Source of the DNA: Bacteroidetes bacterium 46-16
Lineage (GTDB): Bacteria > Bacteroidota > Bacteroidia > Chitinophagales > Chitinophagaceae
Direction: 5' to 3'
Length of the DNA stretch: 64,000 nt
Assembly: GCA_001897835.1 (NCBI GenBank)
Contig: MKUN01000035.1
Coordinates: 1-64,000, forward strand
Position 1 is the stretch's first letter. Every line of letters starts with the position of its first letter. Positions 33,701 to 41,662 of this stretch are shown piece by piece. Below the pieces are notes generated by a model. That model did not search any database and was not told the DNA's origin. It saw only the letters and a program-made list of their open reading frames with translations. The position numbers and the translations under genes are program-made.

Positions 33701-34286
33701 GGCGATAGAGGCCTACTCGGAAATGAAGGCGCGTTACGATTTCATCGTGGAGCAAAAGACGGATCTCGTGAATGCTAAGGAATCATTGCTGGCTACGATA
33801 GAAGAAGTGGAGAATACAGCAAATGCCAAATTCCGTGAAACTTTTGATAAGGTACGCGAGAACTTTACAACGGTGTTTAAAGCCCTCTTTACCGAAGACG
33901 ATAATGCCGATCTGCGCCTTACTGATCCTGAGAACGTAGCAGAAAGTGGTATAGAGATATATGCACAGCCTAAAGGAAAAAGGCCGAGTACCCTTACCCA
34001 GTTATCGGGTGGTGAAAAGACCCTTACTTCTACGGCATTCCTGTTTGCCATATACCTCATCAAGCCTGCGCCTTTCTGTATCCTCGATGAAGTGGATGCA
34101 CCGCTTGACGATGCCAACGTTGGTAAATTCACGCAGATGATACGCAAGTTCTCTGACAATTCGCAGTTTATCATCGTTACACACAATAAGCAAACCATGG
34201 CTGCAGTAGACGTGATTTACGGTGTTACCATGCAGGAGCCGGGTGTGAGCAAGCTGGTGCCTGTTGATTTCAGGAGCCTGAACTAA
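30756..34286 (+). CDS. smc: chromosome segregation ATPase SMC
   Basis: SMC is the ABC-like ATPase of the bacterial condensin, working with ScpA and ScpB to compact and separate chromosomes. The 1176-residue protein has Walker A 'GPNGCGKSN' (31-39), long coiled coils (~170-500 and ~680-1010), a hinge near 505-670 starting around 'EGYPDSIKFLKK', the signature 'LSGGEKTLTST' near 1083 and Walker B 'CILDEVDAPLDD'. The length is normal. The start is a GTG, giving 'MRLKSLEIKGFKSFADKT'. A terminator follows the stop; scpA and scpB are not in the window. Confidence 0.97.
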   Translation: MRLKSLEIKGFKSFADKTHVLLDNPITGIVGPNGCGKSNIVDAIRWVIGEHKIKALRSDNLEDLIFNGSRTRNGSGMAEVSLTFENTRNLLPTEFTTVTISRKFYKNGESEYRLNDVTCRLKDIHNLFLDTGVSNDSYAIIELGMVDDIIKDKDNSRRRMLEQAAGISIYKTRKKEAKQKLEGTEQDLSRIEDLLFEISNNLRTLESQAKKAERYFQIKGEYKEVSIELVKASLEHFNEQYKELNEQHDKETDRKTQLEAVVATEAASVEQDKVKLVEKEQELNGLQKQFNELVNRVRQLESDKRLAAQRLEHLKEREKNLGEFLSGADTQLKQLEESISFAGKQIEEENAVLQELRGQLETLRGLVDEKREAFDGKKQVLEQLRSNYQQEQRRQFEAEKKVAVADTSIMNLQRSIQQVQDEGAQRSAQIAQLNIEKQDAEGELQEKHDELQQLVTRHEEVKGKILQGQEQVEVLRAQLVDENRKLDSRRNEHDLLKSLVESLEGYPDSIKFLKKNAEWNNAAPLLSDVFVVQNEYRTALENLLDNYLNYYVVDNVSEAAKAVHLLESNKKGKANFFILNQFGQYKAAEHGAPQNAIPALSVINVDEQYMPLAQHLLGHVYIANETADVAASELQNGYVLVEKSGKMVRGRYTLGGGSIGLFEGNKIGRAKNLERLAKEIEELGITTAQLKQQISDTQTLISGFNEDLNDKAIEQTRQEINRLQNHTINLGHRIENFEHLNHTGGQRLAELQEQLDHTHSSISDARDEMETIVRQMETLQENIRNAEAEFQAVEQEFNAVTQQYNQQNIQYTKQQSKLDNLKQELSFRSNQLNDLQTQITSNSEQLQQTNEQLKETETQLHAGDNELYELLSRKESDERILNEKDREYYTMRNAISALEGELNQKRREKEHAETLLNSIKDKLNDMKLQLAGMKERLSVEFKVNLDEILDEPRTGEKNVEELTADCDRMKKRLENMGEINPTAIEAYSEMKARYDFIVEQKTDLVNAKESLLATIEEVENTANAKFRETFDKVRENFTTVFKALFTEDDNADLRLTDPENVAESGIEIYAQPKGKRPSTLTQLSGGEKTLTSTAFLFAIYLIKPAPFCILDEVDAPLDDANVGKFTQMIRKFSDNSQFIIVTHNKQTMAAVDVIYGVTMQEPGVSKLVPVDFRSLN

Positions 34287-34311
34287 AACGATATATTTTT
34301 ACATAAAAGTT

Positions 34312-34338
34312 AAGTCCCGCTGCATTGCGGGACTTTTT
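34312..34338 (+). terminator. rho-independent terminator after smc
   Basis: AAGTCCCGC - TGCATT - GCGGGACTT followed by TTTTG. A nine-base-pair stem with T-tract, 26 bases after the smc stop. Confidence 0.85.
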
Positions 34339-34432
34339 TGTTAAAAGTTAAAGTTGTGCCAAACGATGCTTCATGACCAACCTGCATAACAAATATTTCG
34401 TCTAAATTCACTGTATCCTAAGTATATGTATC

Positions 34433-36835
34433 ATGAAAGCAGCCTTTACTATTATAGTCTTATGTACCTCTGTTCTTTTGGCAAACGCACAGGATGCGAT
34501 CCTTGAAGGTAAAATAACGGATAGCAGCTCCGCCCCCGTTGTTGCAGCAACTGTTAGCCTGCTAAAAGCCTCGGATTCGTCATGGGTACATTCTGAGCTG
34601 ACCGGTGATAAAGGTGATTTCCGTATGGCTGATATCGCCGTTGGCAATTACCTGCTGGATATCAATGCGCTTGGTTATGAGCATAGCAAACAAGCGATAA
34701 CGTTAAGGACTGGCGTGAATGATCTTATGCTTGTGAAAATAGGGAAACAGCACAGCACACTGGATGAGGTGACCGTGACAGGTAAAAAATCATTCATTGA
34801 GCATGGGCTTGGTAAGACTATTGTAAATATTGAAGGATCCGGAGCAGCTACAGGCTCCAATGTACTCGACCTGATGCGCAAACTACCGGGCATCACTGTA
34901 GATATCAATAACAATATCTCGATGGCGGGCAAGCAAGGTGTATTGGTCTTGATCAATGGTAAAGAAACTTATCTTTCGGCCGATCAGTTAGCTGATTACC
35001 TGAAGGGTATGTCGGCGGATGAAGTGGCCCAGATGGAACTGGTGACACAACCTTCGGCAAAATATGATGCAGCAGGGAATGCAGGTATCATTAATATCAA
35101 AATGAAAAAGAACAGGAAGGAAGGACTTAATGCCAGCGAGGACCTTGAAGGGTCACTGGGTATATATCCTGCCATATTTGAAAACCTGCGGCTTAATTAT
35201 CATAAAAATAAACTCAACCTCTTTGCGCATATCAATTACCTGAATGCCATTGGCTGGATCAGGATAAACAGGAAACGTAATTTCCTGGACCCTGATACCG
35301 GCGATATAATAGGGTATAATAACTCGCTCATGGAATCGAAGGAACATTTCCAAAATGATAAATTGCAGCTGGGGGCCGATTATGAACTCGACGAAAAAAC
35401 AACATTCGGCATTTCTGCCAGTGGTGTGTATCATCCTAATCACCAGTCCACTTGGACAGATGCAGTAGTTGGCGACATGGCTGGTAAGAGTATTGTTTAT
35501 GACCATGCGCTTGTACTGAACAGGTTTGTGCGTACCAATGCTCTTGCCAATGCATACTTAAAACATGATCTTGGTAATGAAAGCAGTGTTAATGCAGATC
35601 TTGACTATTTCAATTTTGGCGAGCATACCTATCAAAGCGCCACGAACGAGGTGCATGATGCGCAGCAAAATATTTTGCCTAGCCTCGATCTGCAAGGCGA
35701 TCTGCCATTCGTCATGAATGCTTATAGTGCAAAGGCCGACTATAATGTGACACTCAATAAAATAAAATGGGAAACTGGTATTAAAGGCAGCCTCGTGACG
35801 ATAGACAATAAAGCCGGCTATAGCGTGTTGCAGAACAACATATGGGTGCCGGATACATTACGCAGTAATGATTTTCGCTACAGTGAGCAGACAAATGCGG
35901 CCTATATTTCAGCAAGTAAGGAGCTGGGTGCAAAATGGCAGGCACAAGCTGGTCTGAGAGCGGAGCAGGTAAATATAAGTACAGAACAATCAGTAGGTGC
36001 ACAGTCTTTCAGCAAAAGCAGCCTTAGCTTATTCCCCACCGCTTATGTGAGCTATAAAGCTGATGATGATAATCAATTTGAGATCAACTATGGTCGGCGC
36101 ATAGAACGGCCAAACTATAAGAAACTTAATCCCTTCATCTATTTCATCGATCAGTATAACTATTCAGTCGGTAACCCTAACCTGCGGCCGGAATTCACGC
36201 ATAACCTTGAGCTAAAGTATAACTATAAAAATGCGCTCACCACTACATTGCACTGCTCTTATACCAATGATGTAATGAACAGGGTTGTGATACCCGATGC
36301 AAATACAAAAAGTACATACAGGACCGATAAAAATCTTGGCGTTACGGAAACAGCCGGGCTGTCTTTAGGCTACAACAGACAACTGTACAGGTGGTTCCTG
36401 CTTGCGCTTGCAAGCGATACATGGTTCTCTAAGTATGCAGGCAAGCTGCTGGATGAAGAACTGAGGTCGGAAGGAGGTGGTTGCTACCTGAGTGTCGATA
36501 CCCAGTTTGTATTCGGTAAATGGACCGGGGAGGCTTACTATACATTCAATGTTCTGCGGCCGGATATAATTTCCACGAATAAGCCCGAACATTACTTCAG
36601 TGTGTACGTGTCCAGGAAATTACTGGATGATAGCTGCATCATAAAATTACACCTCAGGGATCCTTTTAATATCAGTCATCCTACCGAATATTCTGCATTC
36701 AACAATACTACAAGCAGTGCAGATTATAAATGGCAATCGCAACAGCTGGCGCTGAGCATCAACTACAATTTTGGCAAGAACACGACAAAATCAAAGCATG
36801 ATGTTGAATTTGATGAAATGAAAAGGATGAACTGA
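34433..36835 (+). CDS. outer-membrane TonB-receptor-like beta-barrel protein (OMP_b-brl_3 type)
   Basis: An 800-residue exported protein with signal peptide 'FTIIVLCTSVLLANAQ'. Residues ~22-95 form a carboxypeptidase-regulatory-like beta sandwich ('LEGKITDSSSAPVVAATVSL', 'GDFRMADIAVGNYLLDI'). A plug-like segment follows (~100-230) with 'LDLMRKLPGITVDINNNISM', 'VLINGKETYLSADQLADYL' and 'AKYDAAGNAGIINIKMKK'. The rest is an outer-membrane beta barrel with the 'YGRRIERPNYKKLNPF' and 'GNPNLRPEF' blocks typical of the Bacteroidota OMP_b-brl_3 family. No SusD partner or TonB gene is nearby, so the substrate is unknown. The gene stands alone between terminators. Confidence 0.85.
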   Translation: MKAAFTIIVLCTSVLLANAQDAILEGKITDSSSAPVVAATVSLLKASDSSWVHSELTGDKGDFRMADIAVGNYLLDINALGYEHSKQAITLRTGVNDLMLVKIGKQHSTLDEVTVTGKKSFIEHGLGKTIVNIEGSGAATGSNVLDLMRKLPGITVDINNNISMAGKQGVLVLINGKETYLSADQLADYLKGMSADEVAQMELVTQPSAKYDAAGNAGIINIKMKKNRKEGLNASEDLEGSLGIYPAIFENLRLNYHKNKLNLFAHINYLNAIGWIRINRKRNFLDPDTGDIIGYNNSLMESKEHFQNDKLQLGADYELDEKTTFGISASGVYHPNHQSTWTDAVVGDMAGKSIVYDHALVLNRFVRTNALANAYLKHDLGNESSVNADLDYFNFGEHTYQSATNEVHDAQQNILPSLDLQGDLPFVMNAYSAKADYNVTLNKIKWETGIKGSLVTIDNKAGYSVLQNNIWVPDTLRSNDFRYSEQTNAAYISASKELGAKWQAQAGLRAEQVNISTEQSVGAQSFSKSSLSLFPTAYVSYKADDDNQFEINYGRRIERPNYKKLNPFIYFIDQYNYSVGNPNLRPEFTHNLELKYNYKNALTTTLHCSYTNDVMNRVVIPDANTKSTYRTDKNLGVTETAGLSLGYNRQLYRWFLLALASDTWFSKYAGKLLDEELRSEGGGCYLSVDTQFVFGKWTGEAYYTFNVLRPDIISTNKPEHYFSVYVSRKLLDDSCIIKLHLRDPFNISHPTEYSAFNNTTSSADYKWQSQQLALSINYNFGKNTTKSKHDVEFDEMKRMN

Positions 36836-36872
36836 TTATTTAACTGTAGCTTTACAGGATCAATAAAAGCGA

Positions 36873-37379
36873 TTGGGAGCATATATAACAGATCTTAAGG
36901 TCATTGCTGCGCAGGCCACAGACCGTGAAGAGGAGAATGATCACTTTTTACGATTTATACAACGCAGGAATGGGGCAGCTATTGATGTATTGGTGCATGA
37001 TATAAATGATAGTGTAAGTGCCGGTATAGATTGTACACAATGCGGCAATTGCTGTAAAAGCCTTGTTATAAATATCACTGCAGCAGAGATAGAAGGGTTG
37101 GCTGCTTACCTTGGCGCAGATGTTGCAACGGTAAAGCACGACTATATTGAAGAAAGCATGGGTGGGCAATATTTTATCAATACGATGCCCTGTCATTTTC
37201 TCAGCGATAATAAATGCCGTATTTATGAGCAGCGGTTTACAGAGTGCCGGGCTTTCCCGCATTTGCATAAGCCGGGCTTCAAAGAACGCTTCTTAGGCAC
37301 ACTATTACATTATGGCACTTGCCCTATAGTGTATAATGTGATAGAACAATTAAAAGATAAAACCGGGTTCAGGGAATAA
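36873..37379 (+). CDS. YkgJ-family cysteine-cluster protein
   Basis: A 168-residue cytoplasmic protein with the zinc/iron-chelating cysteine cluster of the UPF0153/YkgJ family: 'DCTQCGNCCKS' (Cys54, Cys57, Cys60, Cys61), then 'PCHFL', 'KCRIYEQRFTECRAFP'. Family members bind a metal; no reaction is established. The predicted start is a TTG 37 bases after the preceding stop; no ATG lies near, and this start keeps the helical N-terminus. A strong terminator follows the stop. Confidence 0.8.
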   Translation: MGAYITDLKVIAAQATDREEENDHFLRFIQRRNGAAIDVLVHDINDSVSAGIDCTQCGNCCKSLVINITAAEIEGLAAYLGADVATVKHDYIEESMGGQYFINTMPCHFLSDNKCRIYEQRFTECRAFPHLHKPGFKERFLGTLLHYGTCPIVYNVIEQLKDKTGFRE

Positions 37380-37380
37380 G

Positions 37381-37406
37381 AAAACCGCCCTTTTAGGGCG
37401 GTTTTG
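37381..37406 (+). terminator. rho-independent terminator
   Basis: AAAACCGCCC - TTTTAG - GGCGGTTTT. A stem of about nine base pairs with A/T tails directly behind the YkgJ gene; because it is symmetrical it can also serve the convergent small lipoprotein gene. Confidence 0.85.
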
Positions 37407-37431
37407 CTATATGTATGGTTATACGTTCGGC

Positions 37432-37692
37432 TTAGTATTGTGTGCAGGTCATCGCATACTTGGTGTAGTTGGTAAGATGCTGCTCGGGATATTGTGCCCT
37501 GAAGTTCTCTATCTCATCCTTGGTCATATTGCACTGGAACACAGTATCGAATTCGGTATGGGCAGGGTTTGGCGGATTGTCAGGATATGAATATGTGTTC
37601 ACGCAGGCCCAGCAAAATGTTTCCTTTTTTTTGCAGGAGAATGCTATAACAATGATCAATATTGCAGAAAGTGCGAGTAGTGCTTTTTTCAT
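37432..37692 (-). CDS. small lipoprotein, unknown function
   Basis: An 86-residue exported protein with hydrophobic signal and lipobox 'IVIAFSC' (acylated Cys20) followed by 'KKKE'. The mature ~66 residues have four more Cys ('FCWACVNTYSYP', 'FQCNMTKDEIENF', 'AMTCTQY'), so probably two disulfides. The pattern 'CNMTKDEIENF' resembles small Bacteroidota lipoproteins with a helix after a Cys. No family recognised. Confidence 0.65.
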   Translation of the reverse strand: MKKALLALSAILIIVIAFSCKKKETFCWACVNTYSYPDNPPNPAHTEFDTVFQCNMTKDEIENFRAQYPEQHLTNYTKYAMTCTQY

Positions 37693-37795
37693 CTTTTTGC
37701 TTGCTTTAAACCTGTCCTAAAGATAGTATATCCTTATTTAACAGGGGCATATCAGGCATCCAAAATAGGCTTTTTCCCGGCTTTTGTCAAGATAT

Positions 37796-38458
37796 TTATC
37801 TTTTTCGGCCATAGAAATACATGAACAATGCAAGCAAAAGCGCGGCAACCAATATAAGGAAGGTGAAATATTTATCCCGGCCCGCCTGTTTTCTATGCAT
37901 ATTTACCGAATGGGCTATTTTTTGCTGCAGGGCAACGTCTGGCCCTGCCAGTTGCAGCAGGCGCTCAGCTATTTCGGTCATATAGCGGTATTGCAGGTTC
38001 TGCGTGGCCTTTAGCAATTCCTGTATTATGGCTACATTTTTCTCAGTGTCGTTATCGCGCAGCAATATGCCCATATGCGCCTCGGAGAGCAGTAGAAAAA
38101 TATAGTCGCGAAGGGAGTTGTGGCTCATACGGTAAGTGTCTATCGTTGCCATGTGCCGTGCCAGCTTTATGCATTCATCCAGTATCCATTGAGGGCTGAT
38201 GGCCTGCTGTTCGCGGGCTTTATTGCTCATAGCCATCAGCCAGCGCTCCTCATCATATGCCCTGCGCCTCCCGGCATGTGAGAGGGTGGCGTAAGCCTCC
38301 TGTAGTTCTTTAAAGCTGGCCTCTGCAAATGCGTTATCCGGATTTTGGTCGGGGTGATAGCGGAACGCAAGGCTTCGATACGCTTTTTTTATGTCCTGCG
38401 TGGTAGCCCCGGGCGATAGCCCAAGCACTTTATAATAATCTTTTAAATGCCGGTTCAC
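37796..38458 (-). CDS. J-domain protein with C-terminal membrane anchor
   Basis: A 220-residue protein. Residues 6-70 are a J domain with the HPD motif (His35-Pro36-Asp37) in 'FRYHPDQNPDN', so it should stimulate a DnaK-type ATPase. No Gly/Phe region or zinc fingers are present, so it is not DnaJ itself. The middle is helical, and residues ~197-215 form one membrane segment ending in basic residues ('YFYGRKR'). This suggests a membrane-tethered co-chaperone. The partner and client are unknown. It lies 30 bases downstream of the AlkA-like gene on the same strand. Confidence 0.85.
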   Translation of the reverse strand: MNRHLKDYYKVLGLSPGATTQDIKKAYRSLAFRYHPDQNPDNAFAEASFKELQEAYATLSHAGRRRAYDEERWLMAMSNKAREQQAISPQWILDECIKLARHMATIDTYRMSHNSLRDYIFLLLSEAHMGILLRDNDTEKNVAIIQELLKATQNLQYRYMTEIAERLLQLAGPDVALQQKIAHSVNMHRKQAGRDKYFTFLILVAALLLALFMYFYGRKR

Positions 38459-38488
38459 TGCTGCTAATGTACATAATTAGCTTTTTGC

Positions 38489-39100
38489 TTATTGGCCTGC
38501 ATCTTTGTAGTGCCATAAGTACAGGCAGGCATATGTCCGGTAGGGCGACCATTTGGCCGATATCTTCAGCATTTTTTCCCTGAGGGCTTTTTTATCCGTA
38601 AGGTCAAGTTTGTAGATCTTTGCCATAGCCTGCTGTATTCCCAGGTCATCAGGGGCGAATACATCTTCTCGGCCCAGGGTGAACATGAGCAGCATTTCCA
38701 CCGTCCAGCGGCCTACGCCTTTTATTGGGGTCAGGAATGCGATCACCTCATCGTTACTCATCTTATAGAGTTTTTTGTCGTTTATATCATGCTCTATCGC
38801 ATAGCGCGCTACATTTTGCACGTAGCCTACCTTGGCATTGGAGAGGCCTATAGCGCGTAACTTAGCAGGTGGGGTCTCCACTATCTGCTGCGGGCTGGGC
38901 TCTTCACCTTCGTAAAGAGCAAGAAAACGTTCATAGATCACTTTAGCCACTTTGGTGGATAGCTGCTGGCTCATGATAGAGGCGCACAGCCTGAGGCACA
39001 CATTTTTGCGCTTTTTTAGTTTGAATTCGGGTAAAGTCTTTAAAAGAGGGAGCAGCCTTTTGTCTTTGGAAAGTTGTACGAAATAAACCGGTGCGGGCAT
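38489..39100 (-). CDS. DNA-3-methyladenine glycosylase II-like (AlkA/HhH-GPD)
   Basis: A 203-residue base-excision-repair glycosylase that removes alkylated bases. It has the helix-hairpin-helix 'PIKGVGRWTVEMLLMF' and a catalytic Asp in 'VFAPDDLGIQQAM' (the second Asp), with the N-terminal helix 'KNVCLRLCASIMSQQLSTKVA'. There is no FeS cluster motif, so it is AlkA-like rather than Nth. The frame is open for 18 more codons upstream (ATG at 39154), but I chose the internal Met because the family starts at about 'YFVQLSKDKRLLPL'. It is probably cotranscribed with the J-domain gene. Confidence 0.85.
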   Translation of the reverse strand: MPAPVYFVQLSKDKRLLPLLKTLPEFKLKKRKNVCLRLCASIMSQQLSTKVAKVIYERFLALYEGEEPSPQQIVETPPAKLRAIGLSNAKVGYVQNVARYAIEHDINDKKLYKMSNDEVIAFLTPIKGVGRWTVEMLLMFTLGREDVFAPDDLGIQQAMAKIYKLDLTDKKALREKMLKISAKWSPYRTYACLYLWHYKDAGQ

Positions 39101-39227
39101 GAGTATATGGATTGTGCTTTTAAAAATAGGAAAGCCGGGGCACACCTGCGGCACAGCATTTTATAAACATATCCACATTTTGCGGCAGGCTGTTGCTATA
39201 TACGGCAGCTTAATTGTGTGATTCGTT

Positions 39228-39235
39228 TATTTTTG
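39228..39235 (+). promoter_or_regulatory. -7 box (TATTTTTG) upstream of the DUF1835 gene
   Basis: Exact TAnnTTTG match 19 bases before the ATG at 39255. No TTG at the normal -33 spacing. Confidence 0.4.
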
Positions 39236-39254
39236 CCGCTTTAAGCATCGTTAC

Positions 39255-40100
39255 ATGATATATCATATAGTAGTTGGGGATATTGCCGCAGGGCCGCTGA
39301 AGGAAGCGATAAGTATGGAGCCTGAACTGAAAGGTGAGGTATTAGTATTGAAAGATATTTTGCATGTAGGCCCATTGCAAAAGCAGGAAGGCCAATCCTT
39401 TAGTGAGCTGCGCTCGGCATATTGGCAGGAGGTGGCGCCCAATGTCAAAGAACCGATAGAGGTCGATGATATGGAGCGCCTCCTGGAGGTATCGAACGTC
39501 ATGTATAAAGATGAGGAAGCTGTTGCCTGGTTCTGGATGGCCCCATGGCCTGCCGATGTATGCGCCTATCACTGGATGCTTCGTTATTTATCAAAGCACC
39601 CCGGCCGTTTTTACCTGCTTAATATTGCAGGCCTTCCTTTCCTGGATGAGAACGGTAAAGTGTACTATCCTAAAAGCATAGGCGAGATATTGCCCAAAGA
39701 ATTGGTGAAAGCCCGCAGGCTGGCCCGGCAGGTTACCCCCGCTGAAGTGGAAGTGGATGGGGAAGAATGGAATAAGCTGGTACAGGAAAATGAGGGTATA
39801 AGGGTACATGAAGGAGGCAAGAAATTGTTATCAAAACCTGCGGATCATTATGATAAACAACTGGTAAGCTTTTGTTCGCACCAATACCAAAAGGCATCAC
39901 GCATCGTGGGCCAGGCCCTTAATAAATATAAGATCCCTACAGGTGACCTGCACCTGGGCTGGAGGCTAAGGAAAATCGCTGAAACAGGAGCATTACTATC
40001 GCAGGGGGACCCAGCCAAAACACTGAAAGACTTTGACGTTAAGCTGCCGGGCGGGGACACCCCAAAAGACGAAGCTATCCCTGTAGAAAATGCGGGGTAG
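39255..40100 (+). CDS. DUF1835/DUF3658 domain protein
   Basis: A 281-residue cytoplasmic protein. The N-terminal half (~1-130) fits DUF1835, starting 'YHIVVGDIAAGPLKEAI' and followed by 'LKDILHVGPLQ'. The C-terminal half (~150-260) fits DUF3658, a small helical domain. No activity is established for this pair. It is monocistronic, with its own -7 box and a terminator right after the stop. Confidence 0.75.
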   Translation: MIYHIVVGDIAAGPLKEAISMEPELKGEVLVLKDILHVGPLQKQEGQSFSELRSAYWQEVAPNVKEPIEVDDMERLLEVSNVMYKDEEAVAWFWMAPWPADVCAYHWMLRYLSKHPGRFYLLNIAGLPFLDENGKVYYPKSIGEILPKELVKARRLARQVTPAEVEVDGEEWNKLVQENEGIRVHEGGKKLLSKPADHYDKQLVSFCSHQYQKASRIVGQALNKYKIPTGDLHLGWRLRKIAETGALLSQGDPAKTLKDFDVKLPGGDTPKDEAIPVENAG

Positions 40101-40106
40101 TAATAA

Positions 40107-40138
40107 AAAAGAAGGCCGCCCCGGGCGGCCTTCTTTTG
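40107..40138. terminator. rho-independent terminator, probably bidirectional
   Basis: AAAAGAAGGCCGCC - CC - GGGCGGCCTTCTTTT. A long GC-rich stem with A- and T-tracts between the convergent DUF1835 gene and the T9SS cargo gene at 40157. Confidence 0.9.
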
Positions 40139-40156
40139 AAAGGGTTTTTTGATCAG

Positions 40157-41557
40157 CTATCGTATTATGGTAAACCGGTCAGCGGCAGTTACAGCGCCAA
40201 AACGGATAAGGACGGTGTAATTACCTGCCGGCAGACCGGTTAAGGGGATAGTTCGCTTATATGAGCTGGAGCCACGCTCTGAGAATTGCATGTGTACCCT
40301 GCCCTGCATATCTACAACAGATACGGTAAATGGCCGGGCATCCTGCCAGTTAACCGATAAATTGATGAAAGTGCTGGCAGGCGAAGGATAAAGGACCACC
40401 TGTGGCTGGCTGGCATGTACGCTTGCCACTGCAAGGTTTACCAGTTCGTAATAATACTTGTACCTGTGGTCATAATTAGCTCCGGCCCACATTGATGCTG
40501 CATTGTCCCAATGTTCGGTAAGGCTCGATGTCATTTGATTGTAAGTGTTGTAAGTGCCTGTGTAGCGTACGTCGTTAACAAAGATTGAATTGTTTACATC
40601 CCATTTCAAGCCGATTGTAGTATCCGTATTGTTCGCCGCATTATGTATATGGCTGTTGGCAGTTGCGTGTACCCAACTGTTCGTGCCTGTATCCCATGTA
40701 TCCGAAGAGTCATTGGTCAATACATTATTCACATCATATACGTAGTTGGCCTGGTATGCATTCACCCAGCCGGCTGTGCTTGTATCCCAGTTTTTGCTAA
40801 TGCTATATGTGGCCTGGTTATTGGCATCGTAGGTGGTTGATGTAAGGCTTGATTGGCGGTAATCATTCAGCCAGCTGTGCCAGTAGAAATATTCGCTGGC
40901 TATTTCGTTATGGTTTGCATCATAAACGGAATAGTTCTTGCTATAATGGCTCCATGTTTGCGAAGGATAATCATAAGTGTCAAAATAATGAAATACTGTA
41001 TCGCCCGAATAAGTGTAGGAATGAGCATTGGTAGTGTAATAGTCATTATTAGCAGCATCCCAGTATTTGTTGCTGTCGTTCACCAGGTTCATTCCTGAAT
41101 AGGTACGTACTTCGAGGTAAAAATTTTTCCAGGTATTATTAGGCGCATCCCATTGTTCTGCCTTTTGGGTCAGCATATTGTTGTTCGCATCATAGGTGTA
41201 ACTGTCTTTTTCGTTGTTTGTCCAAGTGTTGGGTGCTGTAAAAGCAAGCCATAAATGCTCCGACAAATTGCCTTGTGCATCATAAGTGTAAGCATGTTTG
41301 TAGTAAGGGTTATATACCGAAGCGGCATAAATGAGGAAGATAGCCGAATCATCTTTCATGGTGCTGACGGTCATTGCATCTCCGGGATTATTATTCCCGG
41401 GATTAAAGATGTAGCGGGTTGAATCGGCATGCTCCCAGGTTGTACCATTGCTTTGGTCGGACTGCATGGCCACGATGCGGGAGCTGAGCTGGGCCCCGGC
41501 GTTGCCGAAGCCGCATAAAATTAAAGATGTGGTAATGATTTTGTACAGATGTTTCAT
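40157..41557 (-). CDS. secreted repeat protein with T9SS type A sorting domain
   Basis: A 466-residue exported protein with signal peptide 'IITTSLILCGFGNAGA'. The central ~300 residues hold about eight imperfect repeats of ~35-40 residues. Each has a 'YTYDANNNxxxxxxxxWDxxxxxW' arrangement, related to but not the same as the YD repeats of Rhs-type proteins. The C-terminal ~80 residues are a T9SS type A domain: 'VVLYPSPASTFINLSV', 'VSVVDMQGRVHMQF' and 'LPAGNYTVLI'. It is probably a surface protein with structural or binding function. A bidirectional terminator separates it from the DUF1835 gene. Confidence 0.85.
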   Translation of the reverse strand: MKHLYKIITTSLILCGFGNAGAQLSSRIVAMQSDQSNGTTWEHADSTRYIFNPGNNNPGDAMTVSTMKDDSAIFLIYAASVYNPYYKHAYTYDAQGNLSEHLWLAFTAPNTWTNNEKDSYTYDANNNMLTQKAEQWDAPNNTWKNFYLEVRTYSGMNLVNDSNKYWDAANNDYYTTNAHSYTYSGDTVFHYFDTYDYPSQTWSHYSKNYSVYDANHNEIASEYFYWHSWLNDYRQSSLTSTTYDANNQATYSISKNWDTSTAGWVNAYQANYVYDVNNVLTNDSSDTWDTGTNSWVHATANSHIHNAANNTDTTIGLKWDVNNSIFVNDVRYTGTYNTYNQMTSSLTEHWDNAASMWAGANYDHRYKYYYELVNLAVASVHASQPQVVLYPSPASTFINLSVNWQDARPFTVSVVDMQGRVHMQFSERGSSSYKRTIPLTGLPAGNYTVLIRFGAVTAADRFTIIR

Positions 41558-41662
41558 ACGGTGAATTTTTTACAAAATTACTGGTATATGAAGGGCACCT
41601 TTATACCGTAGTCGGGGTAATTTGGGCTACGTGGCAGTACGGATGAGAAGGGAGATATAAGC

